A DNA stretch of 64,000 bases from Actinoplanes aureus (GTDB lineage: Bacteria; Actinomycetota; Actinomycetes; Mycobacteriales; Micromonosporaceae), in contig NZ_JADQTO010000022.1 in the NCBI RefSeq assembly GCF_015704865.1, forward strand, positions 115,794 to 179,793, in the 5' to 3' direction. The notes under the pieces are model-generated. The model saw nothing but the letters and a program-made list of their open reading frames with translations. It searched no databases and had not been told where the DNA came from. The stretch's first letter is position 1; each line of letters opens with the position of its first letter. Shown one piece after another: positions 18,773 to 26,749 of this stretch. The position numbers and the translations under genes were made by a program.

Positions 18773-18799
18773 CTGGTCCTGTCGTTGATGCGGGACCAG
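18773..18799. promoter_or_regulatory. Inverted repeat upstream of enolase
   Basis: CTGGTCC-N13-GGACCAG, 11-37 bp before the enolase start codon. Could be an operator or a 5'-UTR hairpin. No clear promoter was assigned. Confidence 0.35.
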
Positions 18800-18843
18800 A
18801 CTGGCCGTCCGGCCGGCCGGCTGTCATCGCGAGAAGGAGCACG

Positions 18844-18875
18844 TTGACCCGTACCCCGGGGTACGGGTTTAAGGT
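18844..18875 (+). promoter_or_regulatory. MerR-type promoter and operator of the MerR-like gene
   Basis: TTGACC (18844-18849) and TAAGGT (18870-18875) are 20 bp apart, the overlong spacing typical of MerR-controlled promoters. A perfect 22-bp palindrome (arm ACCCGTACCCC and its complement, 18847-18868) fills the spacer. Six bases follow the -10 before the ATG at 18882, so the transcript should be leaderless and autoregulated. Confidence 0.8.
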
Positions 18876-18881
18876 CGCGGC

Positions 18882-19766
18882 ATGCGCGTGGGGGAACTGG
18901 CTCGGCGGACCGGCACGACCATCCGGGCGTTGCGCTACTACGAGGAAGCCGGGCTGGTCATGCCGCGCCGGCTGGGCAACGGCTACCGCGACTACGACCC
19001 GATCGCGGAACGCCAGGTGACCCAGATCCGCGAACTCATGGCCCTCGGCCTCACCGTGGAGGAGACCCGGCCGTTCGTCGAGTCCATCGCCAACGACGAG
19101 GACGTGTGCGCGGCCGCCGTGGCCACGTTCCGCAGCACCGTCACGAGCCTGCAGACCCGCATCGGCGAACTGACCGCCCAGCGCGAGGCGCTCGACGCCC
19201 GCATCGACGACGCCGCCCGCCAGGTCGTGACCAGCGCGCCCACCGCCGGTGCCGAGCCCGTCGACCTGATCGGCAGGCCGCTGCCGCCGCTGCACTTCTA
19301 CGCCACCGACGGCCGGCCGATCGACCTGCACGACCTCGGTCCCGGCCGCAGCGTCCTGTTCGTCTATCCGCTCACCGGCCGGCCCGGTGTCGACCTGCCC
19401 CGCGGCCTGCTCGAGGTCCATGGCGCCCGCAGCCGGGACAACTGGATGCGCGACCACCACGCCGAGATCCGCACGGCCGGAGCCGCACGCGTGTACGGCC
19501 TGTCCGCCCAGTCCACCGGGTATCAGCGCGAACTGGCACACCGGCTCCGGTTGCCGTACCCGCTGATTCCCGACCCGCGGCTGACCCTGGCCACCGCCGC
19601 CCGCCTGCCGGCCCGCACGGTCGGCGACCTGATCGTCTACGAGCGGCTGACCCTGATCGTCGCCGACGATCTGGTGGAGCACGTCTTCCACCCGATCCCC
19701 GACCCGGTGTCACACGCGCTGGACGTCATCCGCTGGCTCAACCGGCGGCGGCGCACCGGCGGATAG
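18882..19766 (+). CDS. MerR-family regulator fused to a cysteine-less peroxiredoxin-like domain
   Basis: 294 residues. Residues 1-70 are the MerR winged helix (MRVGELARRTGTTIRALRYY), followed by a dimerisation coiled coil (about 75-115). Residues 125-290 match a thioredoxin-fold peroxiredoxin family whose members I recall reading YPxTGxPGxxLP...GARGCTPQxC. Here the stretch reads YPLTGRPGVDLPRG...GARSRDNWMRDHH, so the peroxidatic Cys is gone. The only cysteine in the protein is C76, in the effector helix. The domain is therefore more likely a sensor or ligand pocket than a peroxidase. Its operator-promoter is described at 18844-18875. Confidence 0.85.
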   Translation: MRVGELARRTGTTIRALRYYEEAGLVMPRRLGNGYRDYDPIAERQVTQIRELMALGLTVEETRPFVESIANDEDVCAAAVATFRSTVTSLQTRIGELTAQREALDARIDDAARQVVTSAPTAGAEPVDLIGRPLPPLHFYATDGRPIDLHDLGPGRSVLFVYPLTGRPGVDLPRGLLEVHGARSRDNWMRDHHAEIRTAGAARVYGLSAQSTGYQRELAHRLRLPYPLIPDPRLTLATAARLPARTVGDLIVYERLTLIVADDLVEHVFHPIPDPVSHALDVIRWLNRRRRTGG

Positions 19767-19806
19767 CAGCTCACCCACCTCGCGCTCGCGCCCGCCGCCG
19801 GGACCA

Positions 19807-19812
19807 TACCCT
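19807..19812 (+). promoter_or_regulatory. -10 element of a leaderless promoter (YgjV-like gene)
   Basis: TACCCT followed by exactly six bases and the GTG at 19819: the TAnnnT-N6-start arrangement of leaderless actinobacterial genes. Confidence 0.45.
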
Positions 19813-19818
19813 GGCCGG

Positions 19819-20436
19819 GTGACAAACCTCGACATCCTCGGCTGGGCCGGATCCGCCCTGCTCATCTGGTCTCTGCTGCAGAGCCGTCTGCTGCGCCTGC
19901 GGGCCTTGAACCTGGCCGGCTGCATCGTGCTGATCGGCTTCAACGCGGCGATCGGCGTGTGGCCCATGGTGGGCCTCAACGTCGTGCTCGCCGTGATCAA
20001 CATCTGGTATCTGTGGCGGATGCTGGCCACCCGCCACGACGACAAGACGTACCAGGTGGTCGAGGTGGGTACCGGCGACGAGTTCCTGGCGCACACGCTG
20101 CGGCTGCATCACGACGACATCGTCCGGTTCAACCCGGGCTTCGCCTGGGACGAGGACGCGCGCCGCGATGCCGCCGCGTTCCTGGTGGTCAGCGGGGACG
20201 AACTGGTCGGCGTGGTGCTTTTCCGTACGGCCGGGGACGGGGTGGCGCAGGTGATCCTCGACTACGTCACCCAGCGCTACCGGGACTTCACCCCGGGCGA
20301 GTTCGTCTTCCGGCAGAGTCGCTACTTCGCCGACCGTGGCTGCCACACCGTGATCACGCCGCCGGGGATGCAGGCGCCCTACTACGCCCGGCTGGGGTTC
20401 GAGCGCCAGGGCGACTCGTACGTGCTTGTTCTGTGA
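19819..20436 (+). CDS. YgjV-like membrane protein with C-terminal acyltransferase-like domain
   Basis: 205 residues from GTG 19819. Residues 1-72 hold three hydrophobic segments of the YgjV/inner-membrane family (GWAGSALLIWSLLQSRLLRL, GFNAAIGVWPMVGLNVVLAV). Residues 78-205 resemble a GNAT-type fold (FLVVSGDELVGVVLF, then PGMQAPYYARLGFERQGDSY). The same two-part architecture is known in uncharacterised bacterial proteins; the substrate is unknown. Its stop codon is embedded in the CRP-like palindrome of the next gene. Confidence 0.7.
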   Translation: MTNLDILGWAGSALLIWSLLQSRLLRLRALNLAGCIVLIGFNAAIGVWPMVGLNVVLAVINIWYLWRMLATRHDDKTYQVVEVGTGDEFLAHTLRLHHDDIVRFNPGFAWDEDARRDAAAFLVVSGDELVGVVLFRTAGDGVAQVILDYVTQRYRDFTPGEFVFRQSRYFADRGCHTVITPPGMQAPYYARLGFERQGDSYVLVL

Positions 20437-20447
20437 CCCAGGTCACA
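20432..20447. promoter_or_regulatory. CRP/FNR-type palindrome upstream of the ECF sigma operon
   Basis: TGTGACCCAGGTCACA matches the CRP core TGTGA-N6-TCACA exactly; flanking C/G pairs extend the arms to eight. It overlaps the stop codon of the YgjV-like gene and lies 45 bp before the sigma GTG. A CRP/Cmr-like regulator or another TGTGA-recognising factor may bind. Confidence 0.6.
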
Positions 20448-20491
20448 GGCGATCCGGGACCCTGCATGATCCGGCCGTCGTCTTGCTGGGT

Positions 20492-21043
20492 GTGAAACGA
20501 AGCCTGAGAGCGGCCGACGAGGAGGAACTCGTCCGCCGCACCGCCGCCGGCGACCGGCGCGCGTTCGACGAGCTGTACCGGCGTACGTCGCCGTGGCTGC
20601 TCACCCGGCTGCGTCGCCGGTGCACCGACGACGACGTGGTCGCCGACGTGATGCAGGAGACCTACCTGGCGGTCTGGCGGGCGGCGGGCAGCTTCGCCGG
20701 TGCGGCCACGTCGGGCAGCGCCGCCGGCTGGCTGTGGACCATCGCGGCACACCGGCTCGTCGACGCGTTCCGCCGGCGGGCCCGGCAGAACCAGCTTCCG
20801 GCGGTGCCGCTCGTCGAGTCGGTCGCCCCGGCCGCGGAGGACGAGGTCATGGCCGGGCGGGTCGGCCAGGAGCTGGAACAGGCCCTGCTCGTGCTGCCGG
20901 CCGAGGCCCGCCAGGTGCTGCGGGCGATGGTTCTCGACGGATTGTCGGTCCGCGAGACGTCCCTGCTGCTGGGCGTGCCGGAGAACACGGTGAAGTCCCG
21001 GGCCCGGCGGGCCCGGATCGCTCTTCGGGAGGCGCTGTCATGA
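20492..21043 (+). CDS. ECF-subfamily RNA polymerase sigma factor
   Basis: 183 residues from GTG 20492 (an upstream frame extension to 20426 would run back through the CRP-like palindrome). Sigma-2 at about residues 15-85 (VADVMQETYLAVWRAAGSF) and sigma-4 at about 125-180 (VLRAMVLDGLSVRETSLLLG, PENTVKSRARRAR). It overlaps the anti-sigma gene by ATGA. Probably controls its own operon, which encodes an ABC transporter; the target promoter motif is not evident. Confidence 0.88.
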   Translation: MKRSLRAADEEELVRRTAAGDRRAFDELYRRTSPWLLTRLRRRCTDDDVVADVMQETYLAVWRAAGSFAGAATSGSAAGWLWTIAAHRLVDAFRRRARQNQLPAVPLVESVAPAAEDEVMAGRVGQELEQALLVLPAEARQVLRAMVLDGLSVRETSLLLGVPENTVKSRARRARIALREALS

Positions 21044-21840
21044 CCACGCATCCGAGCCCCGCGGTAATCGCCCGCTACGCCGACCGGGAGGCGGACCTCG
21101 ACGAGGTCATGGTGTGGTCGGTCGAGGTGCACCTGGAGGACTGCGCGGACTGCCGTGCCCTGGTCGCCGCCGGCACGGCCGACGACACTCAGGCGCTGCT
21201 CGCCCGGGTCGCCGCCGCCGTGGACCGCGGCATTGCCGCCGGACCGGCTCCCGCCCCGCGCCGGCGCTGGTCGGCGGCACGCAACCGCTGGCTGGTCTGG
21301 CGTCTGATGCCGTGGCTGACCATGACGGTGGCGGTCCTGGGCTGCGCGGTCCTGCTCCAGGCGGTGCGGCCGAGCCTGCCGTCGCTGGTGGCGATGCTGG
21401 CACCGGTGGCACCACTGCCCGGGGTGGCGATCGCCTGGAGCCGGCGCCACGACCCGGCCTGGGAGCTGATCGCCGGGACACCGGCGGCCGGGCTGACGAT
21501 GCTGTTACGGCGTACCGCCGGGGTGCTGGCCGTGGTCGTGCCGGCGCTCGCCCTGGCGAGTACGCGTACCGGGGTGTCGTTGGCCTTGACGCTCCTGCCG
21601 TGCCTGGCCTTCACCGCCGCGACCATCGCCCTGGGCGCCTTCATCGGGGTCCGGCTGGCCGCGCTCGCGCTCGGCTCCGTCTGGACGCTGGCCGTGGTGC
21701 TGCCCGCCATGGACACCGCTGAGCTGCCGCTGGTGCTGCAACCGGGCAGCACGCTCGTGTGGGCGCTGCTCACCCTGGTCCTGGCCGGCCTCGCCGCGAC
21801 CCGGGCCGACAACTTCCGCAGGCTCGCCAGCCACAACTGA
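21040..21840 (+). CDS. Zinc-finger anti-sigma factor with multi-pass membrane domain
   Basis: 266 residues. The ZAS motif Hx3Cx2C (HLEDCADC, about residues 29-36) coordinates zinc and binds the cognate ECF sigma factor. After a cytosolic linker come about six hydrophobic segments (WLMPWLTMTVAVLGCAVLLQ-type), more than the single span of many anti-sigma factors, so it may also sense membrane stress. Translationally coupled to the sigma gene by a 4-bp overlap. Confidence 0.82.
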   Translation: MTTHPSPAVIARYADREADLDEVMVWSVEVHLEDCADCRALVAAGTADDTQALLARVAAAVDRGIAAGPAPAPRRRWSAARNRWLVWRLMPWLTMTVAVLGCAVLLQAVRPSLPSLVAMLAPVAPLPGVAIAWSRRHDPAWELIAGTPAAGLTMLLRRTAGVLAVVVPALALASTRTGVSLALTLLPCLAFTAATIALGAFIGVRLAALALGSVWTLAVVLPAMDTAELPLVLQPGSTLVWALLTLVLAGLAATRADNFRRLASHN

Positions 21841-21851
21841 AGGGATTCACG

Positions 21852-22652
21852 ATGCGTACGGTGAGCGCGGCCGAGACGGCCCCCACCACCTATCCGTGGG
21901 CGGTACACGCCGAAGGGCTGCGGGTGCGCGCCGGCCGGCACCTGGCCGTCGACGGGCTCGACCTCGCCCTCGGCACCGGTGTCCACGGCCTGCTCGGGCC
22001 GAACGGCGCCGGCAAGACCACCCTGATGCGTGCCCTGGCCACGGTGCTGAAACCGGCCGGCGGCCGGCTGACCCTGCTCGGCGAGGCGGTCGACGGCCGA
22101 GCCGACCTGCGGCGGGTGCGCCGCGGGCTGGGCTACCTGCCGCAGCAGTTCGGGTTCTACCCACGCTTCACGGTGCGGGAGTTCGTCGAGTACATGGCAT
22201 GGCTCAAGGAGATGCCGAAGACCGCCGTCCCCGGTGCGGCGCAGCGGGCGATCGAGCGCGTCGGTCTCGCGGCCAAGGCCGGTGCACGGATGAAGACGCT
22301 GTCCGGCGGCATGCTGCGCCGGGCCGGCATCGCTCAGGCGATCGTCAACGACCCGGCGGTGCTGCTGCTCGACGAGCCGACCGTCGGCCTCGACCCGGAG
22401 CAGCGCCTGGACTTCCGCGAGCTGCTGCGCGACCTGGGCGTCGACAGCTGCCTGCTGGTCTCCACCCATCTCGTCGAGGACGTGGTGGCCGCCTGCACCG
22501 ACGTGGTGCTGGTCAACGAGGGCCGGCTGGTCTATCAGGGCACTCCGGACGACCTGATCGCGCGGGGTGGCGCGGGCGACCCCGGCGACAGCCCGGCCGA
22601 GCGGGGCTACTCCGCACTGCTGCGCCGCCACCGGGCGGAGACCGACCGATGA
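21852..22652 (+). CDS. ABC transporter ATP-binding protein
   Basis: 266 residues. Walker A GPNGAGKTT, signature LSGGMLRRAG, Walker B VLLLDEPTVGLDPEQ, H-loop VSTHLVED. Resembles ATPases of ABC-2 export/resistance systems (BcrA/CcmA type). Sits 11 bp after the anti-sigma gene and overlaps the next membrane gene by 4 bp, so sigma, anti-sigma, ATPase and two membrane proteins form one operon. Confidence 0.9.
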   Translation: MRTVSAAETAPTTYPWAVHAEGLRVRAGRHLAVDGLDLALGTGVHGLLGPNGAGKTTLMRALATVLKPAGGRLTLLGEAVDGRADLRRVRRGLGYLPQQFGFYPRFTVREFVEYMAWLKEMPKTAVPGAAQRAIERVGLAAKAGARMKTLSGGMLRRAGIAQAIVNDPAVLLLDEPTVGLDPEQRLDFRELLRDLGVDSCLLVSTHLVEDVVAACTDVVLVNEGRLVYQGTPDDLIARGGAGDPGDSPAERGYSALLRRHRAETDR

Positions 22653-23971
22653 GCCGTGTCCTGGGTATCGAGCTGCGCCGTTCCGCGGCGCTCGGATCCG
22701 CGCTGATCCTGCTGGTGCTCGGCGTGGTGTCGCTGTTCTTCGCCGAGGGGATCGGCTTCGCGGCCGGATGGATGCAGCTGGCCATGACGCAGCGGCTCTA
22801 CCTGGCCCTGCTGTGGCCACTGGCGCTGGCGGCCGGCGCCTGGCAGGGCTGCCGCGAGCACCGGTCGAAGGTGACCGAACTGTTCGCGAGCACTCCCCGT
22901 CCCCGCACGCAGCGGACCCTGCCGACGCTCGGTGCGATGGCAATCGCGGTGGTGTGCGGCTACCTGGCGACGAGCCTCGCCGGCGGCCTGTGGATCGTCA
23001 GGACCGCCGAGTACCTGCCGGTACAGGTCTTCGTCGTCACCGCCGTGGGCATCCTGGCGCTCGTCGCGGCGGTCTGGCTCGGCCTGGCGATCGGCCGCCT
23101 GCTGCCGTGGCTGGCGATCGCGCCGGCGCTGGGCATCGCGGGCCTCGGCCTGCTGCTGCTCATCCCCGGTGCCACGCGACCGCGCGGCTGGCTGGCCCTG
23201 GTGTTCTCGCCGATCTACGAGATGAACATGCCGGGTGACTACGCGACCGTGCCGGGGCGAGTCAGCGCCGCTCAGGCCGTCTGGCTGGCCGTCCTGGCGC
23301 TCGCCGCCGTGCTGCTCTTCGTGTCCAGCGGCTGGCGGGTCCGGGTGGCGGCACTGGTGCCGGTGGTGGTGGGTGCCGCTCTGGCGATCACCGTCATGCC
23401 CCACCAGAACAGGGTCGTCACTGATGCGATCGACCCGGTGGCCAAAGAACTGGTGTGCGCCGACAACGGGCCGCGCGTGTGCGTCAGCCGGGTCCACGCC
23501 GGCCGGCTGCCCGAGGTCGTCCCACCGGCGCGGGAGGCTCTCGCGGTCCTGGCCAAGCTGCCGGACCCGCCCACCGAAGTGCACGAGGACACCACCACAT
23601 ACGTCCCCACGATCTACCCACCGTGGCACCCCGACGTCGTGCTGCTGCGGATCGAGGTCGGATCGGACGGTCACCTCCCGGACAAGGACGGCGTGCTGGC
23701 CGAAGCGGTGTCCGGGGCGTTCGCCAGCCCACCCCGGTGCGAGGAACCCACCGACCCGGCGGCCCGGCTGGCCGCCACCTACTGGCTGATCGGACGTGAA
23801 CCGGTGGCCCGGGACACGTACGACCCGTCCACCATCGACGAGGCCACGCAGCTCTGGAACGACCTGCGGCAACTGCCCGGCGGTGAGGCGGAGGCCCGGG
23901 TGGTGGCCCTTCGTCAGGCCGCTGCGAACTGTGCGGCCACCGACGGACTGTTCGGCCAGGGCACGTCATGA
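22649..23971 (+). CDS. ABC transporter membrane protein with extracytoplasmic C-terminal domain
   Basis: 440 residues. Eight or so membrane segments lie in residues 15-255 (ALILLVLGVVSLFFAEGIGF, ALVPVVVGAALAITV). The last 180 or so are soluble with four cysteines (CADNGPRVCVSR, PRCEEP, AANCAATDG), consistent with an outside-facing, disulfide-bearing domain. Partner of the ATPase at 21852. The transported molecule is unknown; the soluble domain may sense or bind it. Confidence 0.75.
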   Translation: MSRVLGIELRRSAALGSALILLVLGVVSLFFAEGIGFAAGWMQLAMTQRLYLALLWPLALAAGAWQGCREHRSKVTELFASTPRPRTQRTLPTLGAMAIAVVCGYLATSLAGGLWIVRTAEYLPVQVFVVTAVGILALVAAVWLGLAIGRLLPWLAIAPALGIAGLGLLLLIPGATRPRGWLALVFSPIYEMNMPGDYATVPGRVSAAQAVWLAVLALAAVLLFVSSGWRVRVAALVPVVVGAALAITVMPHQNRVVTDAIDPVAKELVCADNGPRVCVSRVHAGRLPEVVPPAREALAVLAKLPDPPTEVHEDTTTYVPTIYPPWHPDVVLLRIEVGSDGHLPDKDGVLAEAVSGAFASPPRCEEPTDPAARLAATYWLIGREPVARDTYDPSTIDEATQLWNDLRQLPGGEAEARVVALRQAAANCAATDGLFGQGTS

Positions 23972-24573
23972 GGTGGCTGACGCTGTACCTGCGCTCCCGG
24001 CGTGCCCCGATGGCGCTGATCGCGGCCGGCGGCTGCGTGGCGCTGATGTGGTCGCTGTGGTCGATCTTCTCCGACAGCCGGACCGTCGGGGTGGAGCTGG
24101 TCGTCCTGACGGTCCTGTTGCTGGTCGCGGCGCTGACCGCGACGCTTGGCGGCCCCGACGACGCGTTGGAGGGGACCGCTGCGTTCTCCTGGTGGCCGCG
24201 CCGGATCGCTCACGTGCTGGCGGCCTTCCTTGTGGTGGCGCTGTTGCTGCTGATCACGTCGGTCACCGGAGCCCGTTTCGGACCCGCCTGGCTGGTGGTA
24301 CGCGACGCGGCCGGGCTGATCGGCCTGACCGCGCTGGGCGCCGCGACGATCGGCACGGCCCGGGCGTGGTTCCTGCCGCTGGGCTGGACCCTGGCCGCGG
24401 TGCTGTTCCCCCAGTCCGGACCGGCCGTGGCCCGGATCCTGACCTGGCAGGCGCAGCCCCCGGCCAGCACCGCCGCGGCCGCGACGGCCGGCCTGCTCGC
24501 GCTCGCCGGGCTGGTCGTTTACGCGCTGGCCGGCCCGCTCCGGAGCGCCCCAGCCGAGGCCGCCCAGCAGTAA
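23968..24573 (+). CDS. Membrane protein, last gene of the ECF-ABC operon
   Basis: 201 residues with six predicted membrane segments; starts by ATGA overlap with the preceding gene. Probably the second membrane subunit. No family recognised. Its last codons (Ala-Glu-Ala-Ala-Gln-Gln-stop) lie in a 24-bp segment repeated 44 bp downstream. Confidence 0.7.
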   Translation: MRWLTLYLRSRRAPMALIAAGGCVALMWSLWSIFSDSRTVGVELVVLTVLLLVAALTATLGGPDDALEGTAAFSWWPRRIAHVLAAFLVVALLLLITSVTGARFGPAWLVVRDAAGLIGLTALGAATIGTARAWFLPLGWTLAAVLFPQSGPAVARILTWQAQPPASTAAAATAGLLALAGLVVYALAGPLRSAPAEAAQQ

Positions 24574-24620
24574 CGGGCCCCGCCCGCAGCACCCCCGCCG
24601 AGGCCGCCCAGCAGTAACGG
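24553..24620. repeat. Direct repeat duplicating the 3' end of the membrane-protein gene
   Basis: 24 bases beginning GCCGAGGCCGCCCAGC occur at 24553-24576 and again at 24597-24620. The first copy contains the TAA stop of the gene ending at 24573. A recent 44-bp tandem duplication is the simplest explanation. Confidence 0.75.
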
Positions 24621-24657
24621 CCCCGCCCTCGACGAGGCCGCGCGACCACCTGGCTGG

Positions 24658-24770
24658 GCCCGGCGGTCGCGCTGGGGCCGGGACCAGGCAGTCGGTCGCG
24701 CGGGAGAGCGGGGACGGTCTCGAAATGGTGGGAACTGCCGGAACGCGTACCGAAAAGAAAGCGGAAGCGA
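24658..24770 (+). repeat. Dispersed intergenic repeat, copy B
   Basis: Lies in the 204-bp gap between two convergent operons. Blocks: CCCGGCGGTCGCGCTGGGGC, GCGCGGGAGAGCGGGGACGG, and a diverged third block ending ACGCGTACC. The first block can pair (GGTCgCG/CGgGACC) around CTGGGGC. Confidence 0.75.
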
Positions 24771-24777
24771 AACGGCG

Positions 24778-25560
24778 CTATCGGGTCGTGCGTGCGTTGT
24801 ACTTGCGCTTGGCCCACAGGTAGGAGGCCAGGGAGATGCCCGCACACCAGGCCAGGGCGACGATTCCGCTGGAGCCGATTCCGGTGCCGAGCAGCAGTCC
24901 GCGCAGGGTTTCGATGATCGGGGTGAACGGCTGGTGCTCGGCGAAGGCGCGCAGCCCGGCCGGCATCGTCTCGGTGGGCACGAATCCGCTGCCCAGGAAC
25001 GGCAGCAGGCTCAGGAACATGGGCGTGTTGCTGGCCGTCTCGACGCTGTCGGCGACGATTCCGAGCGCTACGGCGAACCAGGTCAGCGCGAAGGCGGTGG
25101 CGAGCAGCACGCCGAACACGGCGAGCCACTCGATCGGGGTGGCGTTGGGGCGGAAGCCGATGAGCAGGGCGACGCCGAGTACGGCGAGCACGGCCAGGAA
25201 GTTCTGCACCAGGCTGCCGAGAACGTGCCCGGTCAGCAGCGAACCGCGGGCGATGGCCATGCTGCGGAACCGGTCGACGATGCCTTCGGTCATGTCCGTC
25301 GCCACCGAGATGGCGGGGCCGGCGGCGGCCCCGGCCACGGTGAACAGCAGGATGCCCGGGGTCAGATAGTTCACGTACTCGGCGCGGCCGCCGCCGATCG
25401 CGGTGCCGACCGCTCCGCCGAAGACGTACACGAACAGCAGCAGGAAGATCACGGGCATGCCGATGAGCATCCCGGTCAGCGACGGGTACCGGCGCAGGTG
25501 CAGCAACTGCCGGCGCAGCATGGTCCGGGAGTCGGTGAGTGCGTGGGCCATGGTGGTCAT
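24778..25560 (-). CDS. ABC-2 type exporter permease (DrrB-like)
   Basis: 260 residues with six membrane segments and the ABC-2 permease pattern (TDMTEGIVDRFRSMAIARGS, then FLSLLPFLGSGFVPTETMPA). The start at 25560 overlaps the ATPase stop by ATGA. With the DrrA-like protein it should export lipophilic compounds or drugs. Confidence 0.88.
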   Translation of the reverse strand: MTTMAHALTDSRTMLRRQLLHLRRYPSLTGMLIGMPVIFLLLFVYVFGGAVGTAIGGGRAEYVNYLTPGILLFTVAGAAAGPAISVATDMTEGIVDRFRSMAIARGSLLTGHVLGSLVQNFLAVLAVLGVALLIGFRPNATPIEWLAVFGVLLATAFALTWFAVALGIVADSVETASNTPMFLSLLPFLGSGFVPTETMPAGLRAFAEHQPFTPIIETLRGLLLGTGIGSSGIVALAWCAGISLASYLWAKRKYNARTTR

Positions 25561-26528
25561 CGGGTCTCCTCGGATGCCGGATTCGTGGTGGCGGGCGCGC
25601 CGGTGAAGGCGAAGAACACGTCGTCCAGGTCGGGGGTGTGGATGGCCAGGTGATCGGGCTTGGCGCCGACCAGCTCGAGAGTGCCGAGCACGGCCTGCAA
25701 CGAGGCGACGTCGCCGTCGCTGGGCACCTGGAGGGTCAGCGCGTCGTCGTCGCGGTGCGTCGTGTTCAACGCGTCGGCCGCCGCCCGCAACGCGGCCGGG
25801 TCGGTGAAGCGCAACAGCAGGTGGCCGCCGGGGATCCGGCGTTTGAGCTCGTCGGCGGTGCCTTCGACGACGATGCGGCCGTGGTCGAGCACGGCGATCC
25901 GGTCGGCGAGCTGGTCCGCCTCGTCGAGGTACTGAGTGGTGAGGAAGACCGTGACGCCCTCGGCGACGAGTTCCCGGACGATCTGCCACATCGCGTGCCG
26001 GCTGCGCGGGTCGAGGCCGGTGGTGGGCTCGTCCAGGAAGATCAGCCGGGGGTCGCCGACCAGGGTCATCGCCAGGTCCAGGCGGCGCTGCTGGCCGCCG
26101 GAGAGCAGCGACACCGGCTTTCCGGCGGACTCGCCGAGGTCGAACCGCTCGATCAGCCGGGCCACCCGCCGGCCGCCCTCGGTACGGCCGAGCCGGTGCA
26201 GGTCGGCCATCAGCCGCAGGTTCTCCCGGACCGTCAGCAGGCGGTCGACGGCCGCGAACTGGCCGGTCAGGCCGATCGCCGCGCGCACCCCGTCGGGATC
26301 GGAGTGCAGATCGTGCCCGGCCACGCGGATCGAGCCGCCGTCCGCCGGCAGCAGGGTGGCGAGGATCCGCACCATGGTCGTCTTGCCGGCGCCGTTCGGG
26401 CCGAGCAGCGCGAAGACGGTGCCCTCGGTGACGGTCAGGTCGATGCCGTCGAGGACCACCTTCTCGCCGAAGGTCTTGCGCAGGCCGGCCACCGATACGG
26501 CGGGCCGGGTGTGGACTGTCGTTGTCAT
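25557..26528 (-). CDS. ABC exporter ATP-binding protein (DrrA-like)
   Basis: 323 residues. Walker A GPNGAGKTT, signature LLSGGQQRRLDLAM, Walker B LIFLDEPTTGLDPRS, then the extended C-terminal domain of the daunorubicin-resistance ATPase family (about residues 230-310). Coupled to the permease at 24778. The 5' flank is the hairpin-repeat array, then the DUF4097 gene on the same strand. Confidence 0.9.
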   Translation of the reverse strand: MTTTVHTRPAVSVAGLRKTFGEKVVLDGIDLTVTEGTVFALLGPNGAGKTTMVRILATLLPADGGSIRVAGHDLHSDPDGVRAAIGLTGQFAAVDRLLTVRENLRLMADLHRLGRTEGGRRVARLIERFDLGESAGKPVSLLSGGQQRRLDLAMTLVGDPRLIFLDEPTTGLDPRSRHAMWQIVRELVAEGVTVFLTTQYLDEADQLADRIAVLDHGRIVVEGTADELKRRIPGGHLLLRFTDPAALRAAADALNTTHRDDDALTLQVPSDGDVASLQAVLGTLELVGAKPDHLAIHTPDLDDVFFAFTGAPATTNPASEETR

Positions 26529-26540
26529 CTACGCCTCCTG

Positions 26541-26741
26541 GGCGGTTTCCGGGCAGATTCCATCGCCGGCCGGGACACGAAAGCCTCAGCCGGTTTCGGG
26601 CAGGTTCCATCGCCGACCGGGGCACGAAAGCCTCGGCCGGTTTCCTCAGGGGGCCCGTCGCCGGCCGGGCACGAGCGCCTCAGCCGGCTTCCGGGCAGGA
26701 GCCATCGCCGGCCGGGGCACGAAAGCCTCGGCCGGGACAGC
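26541..26741. repeat. Tandem array of four hairpin-forming units of about 47 bp
   Basis: Units start near 26561, 26608, 26655 and 26703, after a partial unit at 26541. Each carries CCGGCCGGGGC-ACGAAA-GCCTCGGCCGG or a variant: a stem of up to 11 pairs closing the loop ACGAAA (ACGAGC in the third unit). The array fills the gap between the DUF4097 gene and the DrrA-like gene. No ORF runs through it convincingly. Confidence 0.8.
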
Positions 26742-26749
26742 GGGGTGGG

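Noticed and set aside
18882..19766. Functional peroxiredoxin
   Set aside because: The catalytic CTPQxC segment is missing and no cysteine exists in the domain.
26541..26741. CRISPR array
   Set aside because: The units are contiguous diverged hairpins without unique spacers, and no cas genes are present.
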